Origin: Paralithodes platypus
Taxonomy: Eukaryota; Arthropoda; Malacostraca; Decapoda; Lithodidae
DNA length: 64,000 nt
Assembly: GCA_032716605.1 (NCBI GenBank)
Contig: CM064573.1
Span: 7,152,543 to 7,216,542, forward strand
Direction: 5' to 3'
This document shows positions 34,241 to 50,061 of this stretch, in pieces. The position numbers were made by a program, and so were the translations under genes. Position 1 is the first letter of the stretch. Each line of letters opens with the position of its first letter. A model generated the notes under the pieces. That model saw only the letters and a list, made by a program, of their open reading frames with translations, was not told the origin of the DNA and made no database searches.

Positions 34241-36423
34241 AAAGTACAAAGGAAATCAAGCAACAACAGGTCTAGTGACCCTTCTAGGCTGCTTGTCCTC
34301 CAAAACACTGAGGATCAAATGTCCAAACAGTGGTTTAGAGTGGGTAAGGGAACATTGGAAAGGGAACTATTAATTACCCTGGAACTAATGTCCGTGGCAG
34401 GACTAGGAAGTTAGTAGGGGACATATGGGTTAGTAACTGAGGGGAGGATAAAATAAAGTTATTCATTTACAAACGCAGTCAGTCGCGGGTTTGATGCGAG
34501 ATATTTGTCTAGACAGAGTTTAAATGAATCAATGGTGCTGCAGTCTATAACGTCTCGGGGAAGCCCATTCCACAAGTTGACAACTCGATTAAAGAAGAAA
34601 TTCTTAGATTCGTGTGAGTTAAAAGATTTACCAATAATTTTGCAACCGTTTCCCCGCGTGTAATTAGATTGGTCGATAGTCAAGTACTTACTACAGTTCA
34701 TATTGTCGATGCCTTTGATGATTTTGAACACTTGAATTAAGTCACCTCTTAATCTGCGCTGGGTTAAAGGAAATAGATTTAAATCTCTAAGTTCGTATGG
34801 TTTGTTCTTTAGGCTAGGTATCATTTTGGCAACTCTACGTTGAACTCGTTCTAGCTTGTTTATGTCTTTTTGGTAATAAGGGCACCAGCATTGAATGCAG
34901 TATTCCAGAAGAGGGCGGACTAAGGAATTGTAAAGGGTTAGGATAACGTCTTTGGATTTATGCTCAAATGACCTGCCTATAAAACCAATTATTTTGTTTG
35001 CCTTCTTAACAACTTCTGAACATTGTTGACTCGGTTTTAGGTTACTCGATATTGTTACTCCCAGATCGGTTTCTCTGTTTACATTCTTAAGCTGAGTGCC
35101 ATTCATCGAATAATTTGCTTTCTCATTTAGGTATCCGATATGTAGTACTTTACATTTATCAGCATTGAAACTCATTTGCCAAATTTGGGCCCAATGTGAC
35201 AATGTATCTAGATTGTGTTGCATATCGTCAACTTGATCTTTTGAGAGTACGCTATTTGCAATTTTTGTATCGTCAGCAAATTTTGAGATTGTACAGGTGA
35301 GACCCTCATCTATGTCGTTGATGTAAATTAGAAAGAGAATTGGTCCTAGTACCGATCCCTGGGGTACCCCGCTACTTACATTGGTCCATTTAGATGCCTT
35401 ACCGTTTATGACTACTCTTTGCTTTCTGTCGCGGAGCCAATTTTCTATCCATTTCAACACACCGTCTTGTATTCCATGCGCTTTTAGTTTTAGCAGTAAA
35501 CGTTTGTGGGGAACTTTGTCAAAGGCCTTTTGAAAATCAAGGTATATAATATCTACAGCTTTACTCTCATCGTAGAGGTTGAGGATATCGTGGAAGAAGT
35601 CTAAGAGGTTTGTTAAACAGGAACGTTTTTTACGAAAGCCGTGTTGAGTATCTTTAAGTATGTTATTTTCCTCTAAGTGATTTACGAGTCTGTCTCTTAT
35701 GACCGTTTCTAGCATTTTACATACAACTGAGGTTAAGCTAATTGGACGATAGTTACTGGGTAGGGATTTGCTGCCTTTTTTGAATATCGGTGTTACGTTG
35801 GCTATCTTCCACTGATCAGGCATAGTTCCAGACTGCAAGGATTTATTGAATAGTAATGTCAGTGGTTTGGAGAGCTCATCCTTAGCTTCCTTTAGAACTC
35901 TAGGCGAGATTGTATCAGGTCCAGGCGTTTTATTTACCTTGAGTTTATCTAAACAATTCAATACTTCTCTCTCTGTAACGGTGATATTGCTTAGAACATC
36001 TGAATTATGAATCTGAATCGGCGATGGTGTAGGGATATCACTAAGGTCTTCTGTTGTAAAAACTGATGCAAAGAAGGTATTGAGGGCATTACTCATTTGT
36101 ACTTCGTCTTTGGTGTATTCTCCATTTTCATCGACTAACGGTCCAACAGTTGAAGTAACTACTTTTTTCTTTCTGATATAACTATAGAATTATTTCGGGT
36201 TTGTTTTACTTTGATTCGCAATATGTAACTCTAGGGTCTTTTTACTTTGCTTAATTAACTTTTTGGCTTTGCGTCGTAGCTCTACAAATTTCACCCGTTC
36301 TTCGTCATTTTGTGAGGATTTTAATCTATCATTAGCACATTTTTTAGCAAGCAGGCAGTTTGAAATATCTTTATTCCACCATTTGGGCTTATTATTATGG
36401 CCTGGACGCCGTATTAACTGCAC
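34241..36423 (-). mobile_element. LINE A copy 3, longest copy
   Basis: Minus-strand LINE A with the longest coding region in the window and a 3' UTR at 34241-34458. The UTR holds the family sequence CCTAGAAGGGTCACTAG-like, seen as its complement at 34268-34290, and a short TTTGTAC tail. No endonuclease is visible upstream of 36423, so it is 5'-truncated in the linker. Confidence 0.92.
34459..36423 (-). pseudogene. LINE A linker and full reverse transcriptase, one stop codon
   Basis: One continuous frame of about 655 codons from RRPGHNNKPKWWNKDIS to the stop after TAFVNE. The only break is a TAA (complement of 36190-36192) where a CAA Gln would fit. Motif order: SKKTLELHIANQSKTNPK; LNTFFASVFTTEDLSDIP; KVNKTPGPDTISP; IANVTPIFKKGSK; NYRPISLTSVVCKMLE; QHGFRKKRSCLTNL; YLDFQKAFDKVPH; GVPQGSVLGPILF; KFADDTKIA (both Asp present); DKCKVLHIGY; LVRPLLEYCIQCWCPYY; RRLRGDLIQVFKIIKG; WNGLPRDVID. 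It is the best protein reference for LINE A here. It has a two-residue in-frame deletion at KPYELRDLNLF. Role: reverse transcription at the target; the endonuclease is not included. Confidence 0.92.
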
Positions 36424-36429
36424 AATACA

Positions 36430-36930
<501 letters not shown>

Positions 36931-37039
36931 GGCAGTAATCCCGTTACCCACTTCATAAAAGCTAGTATACTGCCCACTTGACGATGCTTTCGTGTGTCAA
37001 TATTCTACAGTGCACTATTTGGGGGGTACTGTTGTTTAA

Positions 37040-37363
37040 GAGTGACATTAGTTTGAGCCAGAGAGTAAATAATTTAGGAGTCGAAGTCAGGAACACCGAG
37101 AGGAAAGGGTTTTGTTGAGGACATATACACAACATCTGCCTTTGACTTTGAAACTAGGATATGAGAAAGTAGAAGGAAACAGAGAAGGAGTTGCTGGAAG
37201 TTGCTTCACACACATGAGATTCTTTGTAAAAAAAAAAAAGGTCTGCTTTACGTGAGGAGAGGTGGTATTCCAAAGAGTGAAAGTTAGAGTAAAAGCTACG
37301 AATGTTGCAGATTTTGATAGGTAGCGGTCCAGTTAATTTTGATGAGTCACTGTTCATACTCAA
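37040..37363 (-). pseudogene. LINE D endonuclease N-terminal remnant
   Basis: The minus frame from about 37320 reads IKICNIRSFYSNFHSLEYHL then SSRKADLFFFYKESHVCEA, the start of an APE-type endonuclease (NIR...N...EHHL...FL-E). In Jockey/I-group LINEs the Glu after LFL is catalytic; here a Glu is present in KESHV. A poly-A-derived run sits at 37229-37240. Further left, 37040-37130 matches the endonuclease remnant at 3766-3865. It is frameshifted and dead. Confidence 0.65.
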
Positions 37364-37378
37364 TAATAGTTAACTAAC

Positions 37379-37651
37379 TCGACGAATGGGATGAAATATA
37401 AAAACAGGAGTGCCAAACTCGATGTCACAAAGCATTTTTATAATTACAATGTAGTCAACAAGTGGAACAAGTTGCCGGTGAAAGTGTTGCAATGTAATAC
37501 AATAGACGCATTCAAAAGGATTCTAGATATTCATTTCGAGAAGGTTGGGGTAATATACATAAACAAAGTAGGTCAAGTATCATTAGGGAACATTATCGTC
37601 TAAATTCCATACTTACTATAAATTACGGTACGCGGTAAAAAAAAAAAAAAA
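37379..37651 (+). mobile_element. LINE C-related 3' fragment
   Basis: Reads TNGMKYKNRSAKLDVTKHF, NVVNKWNKLPVKVLQCNTID and AFKRILDIHFEKVGVI. These match the C-terminal end of LINE C copy 2 (MKLKTKMANLDVTKSFF, WNKLPARVVESDTINAFK), and are followed by a poly-A at 37637-37653. Only about 60 codons survive. Confidence 0.8.
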
Positions 37652-37865
37652 AATCTTGGGGCCTTTTTTCCCAGTTGTAATGCATGCCGACCCTCAAAAG
37701 CCAGCCAGGTTGTCTCTATAGGGGCTTCATAGCTTAAATTAATGATTAGTCTTACTTCAGCTCAGTAGATTCCTTTAATAATGCGCTTATGGAAACGCTA
37801 GATTAATACATATTTCATTAACATCTACACTGACAATATATTTGAGAAACTGTATTAAGTATTAA

Positions 37866-38344
37866 CCCTTTATTAGCGGCGCGCAACATAAGTCGAGTGA
37901 AAGAAATTTGGACTATGTGGCGGCTCACAACATAAGTCGTGTGCCATTTTCAGCACGTAATGTTGCTGAGAGAGAGAGACAAGTGGTGGCAGGAGAGTAG
38001 CGAGCATATGACTGCTCCAGACCACCGCGGTGGACCAACTGACATGAATCCCACCCTCCTCCACCCTCTCACACTCGCTACACAGTGAATTGTGTGGGGA
38101 AAGTACCGAATTACATGGTTTTTGCACTCGTGTTGCGCGATTGTTGCAAGAAAACTAGCGATCGTACAATGATCGTTGGGGTGTCATTGGAAAGCTCTGT
38201 TTATGCCCTTTTAGGGATAGATACTTGTTTTACGCTCTGGATCTTATTTAGGCATGAAAATTATCACGTAAACAACCCTATTTTGGGTAAAAACACCCCG
38301 CTGGTGGCTACATATTATTTACCGCCTAGGCCGCTCGTTAGGTG
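37866..38344 (-). mobile_element. TTAA-flanked piggyBac-like MITE, copy 3
   Basis: A 479-bp element flanked by TTAA at 37862-37865 and 38345-38348, inverted relative to copy 2. Its ends are CCCTTTATTAGCGG and, read inward on the minus strand from the right end, CACCTAACGAGCGG. Shared internal blocks include GGAAAGCTCTGTTTATGCCC and AACACCCCGCTGG. No transposase ORF. Confidence 0.9.
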
Positions 38345-38348
38345 TTAA

Positions 38349-39196
38349 TGGAGTCTCTTACAATCAACATTCACATAATTGAATCAATATAAATAACTAT
38401 TATTCATAAAATAATATATTGCCAAAATTATGTGTAGAATATTGTCCATCGGGCAATATTGATGACCAATGGACATTGAATAACATTGATTCCATGCGTG
38501 TATAAAGCCTGATAGGTATTTAGATTTGTTTAGCTAATATATATCCTTTGCAAGTTATGGAGAAGTTGACTGTAAGTGGGGAAGCTGTCCTAACATTTGT
38601 TATGTTGTTACACTTTATAAATAACTGACTACACCATTTATCTAGATTTACCTGAAAACGGCATGAAATATATAAGGCGGTACACAGAAGAGATAAGCCA
38701 GCTCATCCTGTCATCCAACGACAGACGCGCGAGTGAAACAATTCAGTGGAAATATAATGAGTCTCCCCGCTGGGTAAGTTGGAATTAACTGAGGAGTCGC
38801 TGGGGATTATTACAACAAGAATAATAGGATTCCATTGTAGACGCTTCACATTTCCATTTGTGGAGAGAAGTAAATATATATTGTTGTAATGCTGCTATGT
38901 TATATACCTATTACCGTGTTTATTCTTACGGTTTGGTTTCTGGCAGGATTTATTGTCCACCTGTTGATGTTTTGTTTATGTATTCAGGGTATATTGGATT
39001 AAAATAAGCGTAATTTTACTGTTAATGATACAATCTCAGCTGAGTTTGTAAACCAATATAGTCGGCTACTTATTTATCCTTGTTAGTTGAAACTGAACCA
39101 TTGTTCTAAATTTAGCTTGATATGACATTACATAATTATGTAGTAATATCATTAATTTTGAATGTGAAATTCTAAGGCATAATAGCCTATAAGTTA

Positions 39197-39227
<31 letters not shown>

Positions 39228-39560
39228 GGCAATGCAGAAAAGAAAATTCAGGTACCTCGATAGTTCTACAATGCGATTTCCGTTTATCCTCCCCCCTGCA
39301 ATATGGCTGACATAACGTAAAAGGTTTGGTGATTGGTGACCTTTATGTTGTGGTCACCGAGGGACAAGGAGGAGGAGGAGGGTACCTGCTGCTCCATATT
39401 GAAATTTTACTTTGTTTTCCGTTTTTTGTGTGTGCGTATTTTTTTTATTTTTTTTAGCCTGTCGGCATGTCTGGCTATATCTGTGGACTATGCTTGTGCC
39501 TGTGTCTCTATCCATTTTTAGATTCACATCCCCACCCACACACACACATACTGCCACACA
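38349..39560. other. Non-coding stretch
   Basis: (TA)n at 39201-39228. No recognised gene. Confidence 0.4.
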
Positions 39561-39576
39561 CACTCTTTTTCAATTA

Positions 39577-39602
39577 TCTCTCTCTCTCTCTCTCTCTCTC
39601 TC
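39577..39602. repeat. Short (CT)n
   Basis: About 26 bp CT. Confidence 0.9.
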
Positions 39603-39662
39603 TGAAGGGGAAATGACACACCCACTCAAAGAAAGGACAAATAGATTGATGTAAACAGTGAA

Positions 39663-39770
39663 TTGTTGTTGTTGTTCCCCAAGCTGTCTGGCTGAGCAGC
39701 ACCAAGGTCCCAAGCAAGACCAAGGCCACAACCAAGCGCCCCCACAGAACCCTCCCAGCTTTACCATTAA
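39663..39770 (-). mobile_element. SINE-like element S1, copy 3, truncated
   Basis: On the minus strand it reads GGGAGGGTTCTGTGGGGGCG ... CAGCTTGGGGAACAACAACA, matching the 3' half of 16721-16924 with a few differences. It lacks the 5' half. Confidence 0.82.
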
Positions 39771-40377
39771 CCAGGGAAAGGCGAGAACACTCTTAAGAGG
39801 TTTTGGTGGGCAAGGGTGAGGACCCTCTTAAGAGGTAAGGCCTAAAAAAAACTTTTAAAAGGCTCCAGTAGCACTTAAATTTTGTTTTTTTCCCTCCATA
39901 CCTCATATCACTCCTCCACATCCCCTCCTTCCCTCCCCCTCCCCGTCCCTTCAATTATCACCTATTTTCCCTGTTACTCAAAGACAACTGCAGAGGTTGA
40001 GTTAACTAAACTAAAGGTTTCTAAATACCCCTGATGGTAACAAAGGCTTTAAAGTATCCCCAATAGGCTCAAATTCGCGTCATATGTCGGAGAGGGTTAA
40101 CAGCTTAAATAATGTTGAAGGACCTAGAGAACAGATATTCCAGTTAAATATACATCATACCGGTAGTAATTATACATTAAAATAAAACCTTAACTTTAAT
40201 GTAAAAACTGTCATATCAAACTTGCGAAAAAGGTTGCAGAGAAGAACACCCGGTAATTCTCAAGATAAATAATCATGACTATCTGGGAAGACGGTTAATA
40301 GGAGAGCAATCCGGCCAGTTGAACTCTTTGAGGATTTGTACCATCTGCTAAAAATTACAATGTAAATTTATAATTTA
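39771..40377. other. Non-coding stretch
   Basis: CTCTTAAGAG palindrome twice (about 39790 and 39830). GAGAGGGTTAA at 40090-40100 resembles a TTAA-element end, but no partner was found. Confidence 0.35.
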
Positions 40378-40480
40378 AGCTAATTTAAGCTATCTCTACT
40401 AGAATTAAGTTCTGACCACCTCGCTGGGATCTTAAGGTCTGTGTGGTCAGAGTAGCTATGTAGAAAATCTATGTAAATCA
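40378..40480 (+). mobile_element. LINE C-related 3' end fragment
   Basis: CTATCTCTACTAGAATTAAG ... CTGGGATCTTAAGGTCTGTG ... AAATCTATGTAAATC, a diverged version of the LINE C 3' end. Confidence 0.78.
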
Positions 40481-41009
40481 TATTTCTTAATTTCACGATA
40501 ACATTCTCACTTTCCTCGCCATGTTTCAACCTCGCACACCATGATATAATGTTCAATACGTATTTCATAATCTTAGTATTGCTCATACACTACGACGGTA
40601 TCTCCTTAAAGCTTTATAAGTTCTCTACTTATAATTTATATTTACCCCTTCAGCCCATCGCTCTTCCTCCTCTTCTATATTATTCCTATATTTCGTATCA
40701 CTGTCTCCCAACACTTTTCGTTATTTACTTTCCCTCAATCTCTCCTCCATTTGTTTGTTGTCCGCTATAGCTTCTACATCTCCATATATCTCCTATCCTC
40801 TTCAATTTCTGAAATGTCCTTTTCTTTCTCTACCTGCTCTTTATTTGGAAACAGATTAACTTGCTCATGTAGTAGTGTACACCCTATGTGGTGGATTGTG
40901 TTCTTTTATTTCATAGATTTCATTTTAGTAAGCGTTGTTTCCACATAGCGATTTTGATAATTTAATTTGACTTTATATTGTCCTTGTCCCAATTTTGGTT
41001 TGTTTAGTT

Positions 41010-41175
41010 TGCAAGTTTTACATTTTAATGCATCTCTTCCTACTCCACATCTTCCTTCTCCTCTCCTTGTCGTCTTCCTCTCCAACACAATTAACGGTTC
41101 TAGGTTCTCCAAATGTGATTGCAATGTGGCTGAAAGTAACACTACATCCTATTGTCGAACAGATGCTGCAGCATA
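41010..41175. repeat. Interspersed repeat R2, copy 2
   Basis: Related to 26990-27180 as described there. Confidence 0.6.

Positions 41176-43325
<2,150 letters not shown>

Positions 43326-43413
<88 letters not shown>
43326..43413. repeat. (CT)n microsatellite
   Basis: About 88 bp of CT. Confidence 0.97.
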
Positions 43414-43415
<2 letters not shown>

Positions 43416-44690
43416 CAAAGGTTTCCACTTGGCTGCTTCATTTCCTTTGGGAAATTACTCATTACCTGCAGAGCCGTCAATATGCAAATTTAGGTTACCC
43501 CCTCTTCAGTAAATATGCTAAACACCTTGATCCGTGGCTCTGTTACCTATGTTGGAAGAGCAACCAGAATACGGTGACAAAATGTATGTCCAAGAATTAT
43601 CTTTCAGGACAATGGTGTGAAATGCAAAGAGGAAGAGTGATATGCAAACTAGACACCATGAGAAAGAGGGAATGGAGACAGAGACAAGAACATAAATACG
43701 TTCAAACATACGAAGCCAGAATGGAAGACTAAGTTGTGTTGAACAGAATTCCCGAAATACAAATCAGATTACCTGGCTCTATACAGGAATAATTATTATA
43801 ATGTTTATTGGCTTGAGGAACGTGAAACAACGTCTATGCAAACAGTCATTTATGAAGTACGAAGTTCGACTTATTTGTGGCAATTATATAGACCAATTTC
43901 TAACAATTTGCATACTAAAGGTCCAAACCACACGTAAAACAGAAAACTGGCGTTCGCACATACACATGGGTGACTGGAATATAGTAAAACATATCAAGTT
44001 AATTGGATCTCGACCTATACATAAAAATATTTAGAACTAACAATGGTGTGACTTCCGTACATTAGTTAAGGTGACAGTGGCCACAAATGCTTCCAAATAT
44101 AAATCAATACCGGTAGTCTAACATATTAATCGTTCGCTCATAGGCTGTTAGCCTACGTCCGGAGGTAGAATTGGCACATAAGAAATATAAATAATTGTCG
44201 GACAAAGAATAATAACAAACGAATGAATAAAGGTACAGTTTTTCCATAAAAAAAAAATATTACAAAACGTTTAATGTGTTACAGTGACAGTGTTGTTAAA
44301 CCTGCAACACACAAGCTAATTAATTATCTGTAATCAGTGAACGATGAACAGCCTGTTAATATCATTAACATTTAATCATTGCAATTTGGTTCAAGCAGCT
44401 CAGTCGAAATCAAAAGTTGAGGGAAAACTGCTCTAAACTTTTACGATTATGACTGGTAACCTTTGTTCAGGTCACATTTTACCGTCAGTGCAAGTTTTTA
44501 AACTGAATTTTAAATTAACGCTTGGATGATTAAATGTAGGCTTTATTTGGTAACCTGGTATATAATATGCAGTAGCCCTTGTTTATCAGTCTGCTAATCT
44601 CACCAACCACAATCAACTGCCTTTTAACTTCACATAACAAACACATGGTTATGAGCGCCGCGGCAAAGCTATGCAGTCCAAGGATAGTCT
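43414..44690. other. Non-coding stretch
   Basis: Nothing recognised; ORFs of 63-88 codons lack motifs. Confidence 0.4.
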
Positions 44691-44691
44691 A

Positions 44692-44860
44692 CAGGTTATA
44701 TTGGAGGGACTGTACAAGCTTAGGTACAGTTATCTCAGGTAACTGTTAACCTACCAACAACAGTCATATTGTAGACTCGACAAGATGACTGTTTTTGGTA
44801 GGTTAACAGTTACCAGAGATAACTGTATCTAAGCTTGTACAGTCCCTCCAATATAACCTG
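44692..44860. repeat. Long inverted repeat, 74-75-bp arms, about 19-base loop
   Basis: Arms at 44692-44766 and 44786-44860. Within the 74-bp core only 3 positions differ by eye. The ends read CAGGTTATATTGGAGGGACT inward from both sides. The loop is 44767-44785. No coding potential. Confidence 0.92.
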
Positions 44861-46335
44861 GACACATTCATGAACCAAATATCAATGTGTAAATATGGTT
44901 GAAAGGCCGCAGGGTTTGCGTGACGTGAACAGTGAGCAGGATTGTATTGCAGTGAGCAGGATTGCCTGTTGTTTATGGTATGAATGTTATCGACTGATTC
45001 TGACACTAATATATGCCCCTTACGCCACATACACCAATCAAAGCTTCCCCTAAAACTAAAATGTTTTCAATGTTTTGCACCACTTTCTATTAATATCGAT
45101 TGTGCAGTCAAAATCAGAAGTTCACTGAAAACTTTCGTCCACTCTCATATCACATGAGCGCCAACTATTGCCCTCAATACTAAGAGGGTAAAATTATATT
45201 AATAGTAAGTAAAATAGAGCAAAGAAGGCTTCTAAAGTTCGTCTTAAGAAAGCCGAAGAAATCCAATAAAGCCATTTGGGATTCACTCTGGTTCCAGAAT
45301 CAGATAGTTTCCAGTGTATCTTGTGTGTCACTTTCCTTATTTATAATACCTTTTTATAATTTTGTTTAGTTTCCTCCCTAGACCTCCATCAAGCTTTTAA
45401 AAAAAAAACCTAGACCCCCCTTCAAGATAAGTTTAAAAACAAAATTATAAAAAAATGCCCCGGTCGAAGGCCGGTTCCTCTTAAAATTACAGGATCGTTA
45501 TCGCAAGGAAAAAATCGACACCTAAATGGCACGCCAGGTCTTATTATTTACAACGAAATGGGGCGAAAGGTCTTTAAATTGCTAAACTAATGGGACTAAG
45601 AGGACATCCGAACACTTAAGATCAGGCAGCCAGGGATATGGACAATGTGATGGTCAATGTGAGGGAGAGCAAACACCAAATATTACCAGGTTGGCAGACA
45701 CTGGTGAAGAGAGAACGAACAATTTATGGAACGACGAAAGGAAACAAAATCACAATAAAGGTGAATTTTTGTTAAAGAAAACACAAACTAATAATTGGAA
45801 GGAGACAATATAAATACAAACATTAAACACAAGATATTTATGTTTATACTGACGAGTAAATTATATTATTGGCAATTACAAAACCATAATGAGAACAAAT
45901 AATGTAGACAGAAACAATTGGAGTATATTACAGGTAATGCTGCTGTTTAATTTCGATCAAGGTAGAAAAGGCTGGTGAATGAAGTGGTTGGTATTATAAT
46001 AGTATTTGTGTTTCCAATAATAAACCAATGACCTGTAATATGTATCGTCCTCAATGCTGGACCATGCCGTCACCAATACACATGTATCGTTCATGGGAGA
46101 AGGGTGGTACTGGAGGGAGATGATAGTTTGATTAATATTTCCTGTCTGTTGATAATCCTGGTGTCCTGGCAACAAACTTTGGCCATCATCAGAACAGATG
46201 AACACACACAAAGGCAACCTAAATCCCTACCTGCGTGACTACTAAATAGATCAAGATACCAATATGAATTTATTTGTGTACTATGTAATCTTTATCTCTC
46301 TCTCTCACAACACAGCACAAAGGGGGTAGCTAGTG
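44861..46335. other. Non-coding stretch
   Basis: Contains an inverted repeat TTTTATAATTTTGTTT (45353-45369) and its complement near 45440-45456, with two CCTAGACC direct repeats between. No gene. Confidence 0.4.
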
Positions 46336-46336
46336 A

Positions 46337-46337
<1 letters not shown>

Positions 46338-46417
<80 letters not shown>
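46338..46417. repeat. (GA)n microsatellite
   Basis: About 80 bp of GA. Confidence 0.97.
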
Positions 46418-46419
<2 letters not shown>

Positions 46420-48267
46420 TGATGTTTATGTGGATGTATACTGTACAGAGTATAAATAAAGTATAATACCTTGACCAATTACCTACTACCCAAAAGCCTC
46501 TTGGCCTCAGAGCATAACATCAGGTACAGTGTATATAATAATTATTTCTGTCCCTCAGGTCATCCTTCTGAAGATTCACATCATATGTATTGAACAACAG
46601 AGTTTCTGTTATTAACATACATTATCATCTGGGTTTCATAAACATTTTTGTGTATTGGATTTCAAGTAGATCATATAATAAAAAAAATTGTGTAATGGAT
46701 TTTAAGTAGATTATATAATAACCAAGTTCATGTCTACATTAAACTGATACTACTTAAATAGCATATACCCTGTTTATACCGTGTACACTGTGAAAGGCGT
46801 TATTGTTGTTTGTCTCCGGCCAGACTCAAGTTACGTAAGTCGCTTCATGTTTACCAAAATGTGTTTTCCTCAAGGAAGCCCCGCAGGACAACACTATAAA
46901 CAAACTTGGGCCTCGCAGTGTGTAGGGAATGTTCCAGTGTGTTGGTTGTGAAGATATACTGTATGTAGTAAACGTTTGATATATTATTATTGTGCTTAGA
47001 GTTACTATGATTTGTGTTTATTTGTTTTCATGTTTATATATTTTGTTTTCAATGTGATAAGCATATGATTTCCTAAAAATGTTAAGTTTACCTCTTGATC
47101 CTATAGATATCTTGGAGCCATTGACCTCCCTTACTCAGTGTTATTATTATCACTGGTACTGCAACACTGCCAACAATCCCTCCCACTGTGACATGTTGTG
47201 TATCAGGTGCAACCATTGTTGACAGAGGGTTTGAGGGACGGTAATTGATGCTAAGACAGAGGAGGAGGAGAGAATTATCAACAATACGTCAGGAATTCAA
47301 CCAGTATTTGGTAATTGACAGTGAGAACAACAGAGCGTTTGGAATGCAGGTGGCGTCTGTTGTTATTGATTCAACAACACTTGACATCTATGGTGAGTCT
47401 GCCAAATATAATGTTAACAATGGGAAGATTATTATTGCTCAAAATAATGCACTTCATATAATTTCATACATTATAAAGCTATGAACTTCAATACCAATAA
47501 AACAACTTTTGTATGAAGACTATCGCAAGGGAAAGATGCAGATTTTGTAATTGTCATGAATATGCAAACACTTTCTTTAATGAATTGTGTTGGTCTGTAC
47601 CTTAGTCTATGTGTACAGTTTTACAATATACATTTATTCCAAAGTTATTTACAATAGCTACACATATAACAATAGTGTCAACAATAGAGACACAGCGTTT
47701 GTATTTGTTCCTGAGTTAACAAAGAACCTCTCTCCCCCCCCCCCCACACACACACATATTGTAGGTATACACACAACCACGTCCTCCTCCCAACATCTCC
47801 AACATTCATTAACTAACGTGTCATCATCTCCATAATCTGACCATTGTTAACAATTCATTAAACTTCATGTTACACCCACACTAGACTTAATAAAACCTTA
47901 ATTAACGTCACCTTGGATTATACCGGCTCTGGTATTAAAGGCTTCATCCCAGCACTGTTATAATTATTTCGTCTCTTTGACATGCAGATATTGTCAGTAT
48001 GAGTGTTTGCTCTTCCGCCTGTTTAACAAGATTTCTCAAAATCATATAGATATATATTGGTGAATAAGTGTCAATCATTTTAACTGATACCATATATTAG
48101 ACAATTAACTTTTGACTACCATTGTATTACTCCTCCACCACCCGCAGCTTACTATATACATTTATGTAAAGTGCATCCGATTCACAAAAAATTGGTAAAC
48201 ATCAACTGAATAGTTTTGACCCACTGCAACGAAGAAAACATCTTTGGTTTAATTATAAATGAAGTGT
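46418..48267. other. Non-coding stretch
   Basis: C/CA run at 47733-47757. The plus ORF at 47245-47484 (79 codons) is unrecognised and not supported as a gene. Confidence 0.4.
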
Positions 48268-48345
48268 GAGAAGATAAGAGGATATCTTAAAGGTGGGTAA
48301 GAGTGAACACCTTAGGGATTTTGCAAGACAGTTCCATTAAGGTGG
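48268..48345. repeat. Interspersed repeat R3, copy 1
   Basis: GTGTGAGAAGATAAGAGGAT ... AAGACAGTTCCATTAAGGTG, shared with 53058-53125 in the same order and orientation; the middle part differs in length. Confidence 0.75.
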
Positions 48346-50030
48346 GAAGGGTTGCTAGCGAAGCTCACATAAATATCTATCGCACTTTCACGTAAATTAC
48401 TAGTTAATGATAGACAATATTATGTAGCTAAGAATAACCTGAGAGATGACAAAGTTAGGTGAAGAAAAACACATGCTTAGACCTAAGTTAATTCATTGAT
48501 GCAGAACACCATCAACAGATATCTAAGTTAGGAATTACATGAGCATGTACAGTATATTGTTCACTGAATGTCAGGGATTGTGGGTCGATGAATGTAACCG
48601 ACAGCGAATATGAATACAAATGTTCATGATATGTTGTTGCATATGACAATAATTTAATGTATTTGGAATTGATATATTTACGATTCCTAATTATTTACAT
48701 GATAGAACCCATACTCAGATTATTGACAGTGAGTGACAATTATTGAGGACTCCGACTGGTGAAATTTAGAGTACTAAATATCACCAGAGTCATTAGTTGT
48801 CTAGACTGGTTATTAATGGGATGTTTTAATGAGCCGTAAAGTGAACTATTACTGTTATTTGATGGTCATTAACTCAGTAATGATGGTATTTATCATTCGG
48901 AGTCTGAACTTTTGATAATAGGTTACCGGTATGTTACACTTGACTGGGATTACAAAAGGCTGTGTTAGGATAAGCCATGGTAGGTTAAGATAAATTAGGT
49001 TAATTAATTTTGAGTACATTTAGTATACCATTGGATTGGCAATCAAGCATATGTGTAAATAATATTCCTACTACAATGGTTTGATATCATCAGAACTGTG
49101 GAATTATAGACCTCATATTGGTTACTATGCATTCAGAGATGTTCCAATGTATACAATTAAATTTCAGGTCAGGATATTACCTATAATATCGGTTAACGTT
49201 GCCGGCATTGTTCCGTGAAGCTATTCATAAAAGTTCCCCGGTATCAAGGATTATGTTGCTGCTGATACATCACATCTTCACAGCACTTTAGATGAGTTCA
49301 ACTATACTATAACAGAATTTTAAAAGAAAATAGTTTTGACTAGCAACGTGTGTATTAATATTTAGTGCAGTGGAAACACTTAATCAAACCAAAATTATAT
49401 TTTCAGTTGTCCCAACAACCTGACTCTTACCTATTCCCCGCCATCTCCCTCATTTACATACATAGTGTCCAAACCTAAAAGCTGATGCCATACTAATGTG
49501 GGCATTACGAGGATCTGGCTCACTCCATGCATCCATATTTTCACTCAGTCACCATCACAATCTCTCTCTCTCTCTCTTGGGTGTTTATAATAGCAGTAGT
49601 TTAAAGGTATCGTAGTTAGCATGGTGGGAATTATTGGGCCTTATATTACGGTAATAATCCGGCTGTGTACACATTTGCATACTGTGTATGAGAGAGAGAG
49701 AGAGAGAGAGAGTGTGTTTTTTCTATACAGTATATTTTCAGTAACATAACCCATTTTCATCTTCTTCCACTGGCATGAAGGTACATTCAGTTTTAACCAA
49801 TCATACTTAACATCTCTGATCCTTTGTGACCCAATTACATCTATCCATAGTCAATTATTATGTCTTTATACAACCTCGTTTACCTTTACATTCATCTCCT
49901 CACATTAACATTCAACACTGTCACACTACCAGTCACCAGCCTCAAATGTCATTCAGCTAGTAACACTGGAAATTTCATCTCAATTAAATCGTACGTGATG
50001 CTCCTTTAAAGTGAGGTGGGTAGTGAGTTT

Positions 50031-50061
<31 letters not shown>

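Noticed and set aside
39990..40100. TTAA element ending GAGAGGGTTAA
   Set aside because: No complementary end found upstream.
47245..47484. 79-codon plus ORF as a possible small gene
   Set aside because: No recognisable domain, no supporting signal, length expected by chance in this much DNA.
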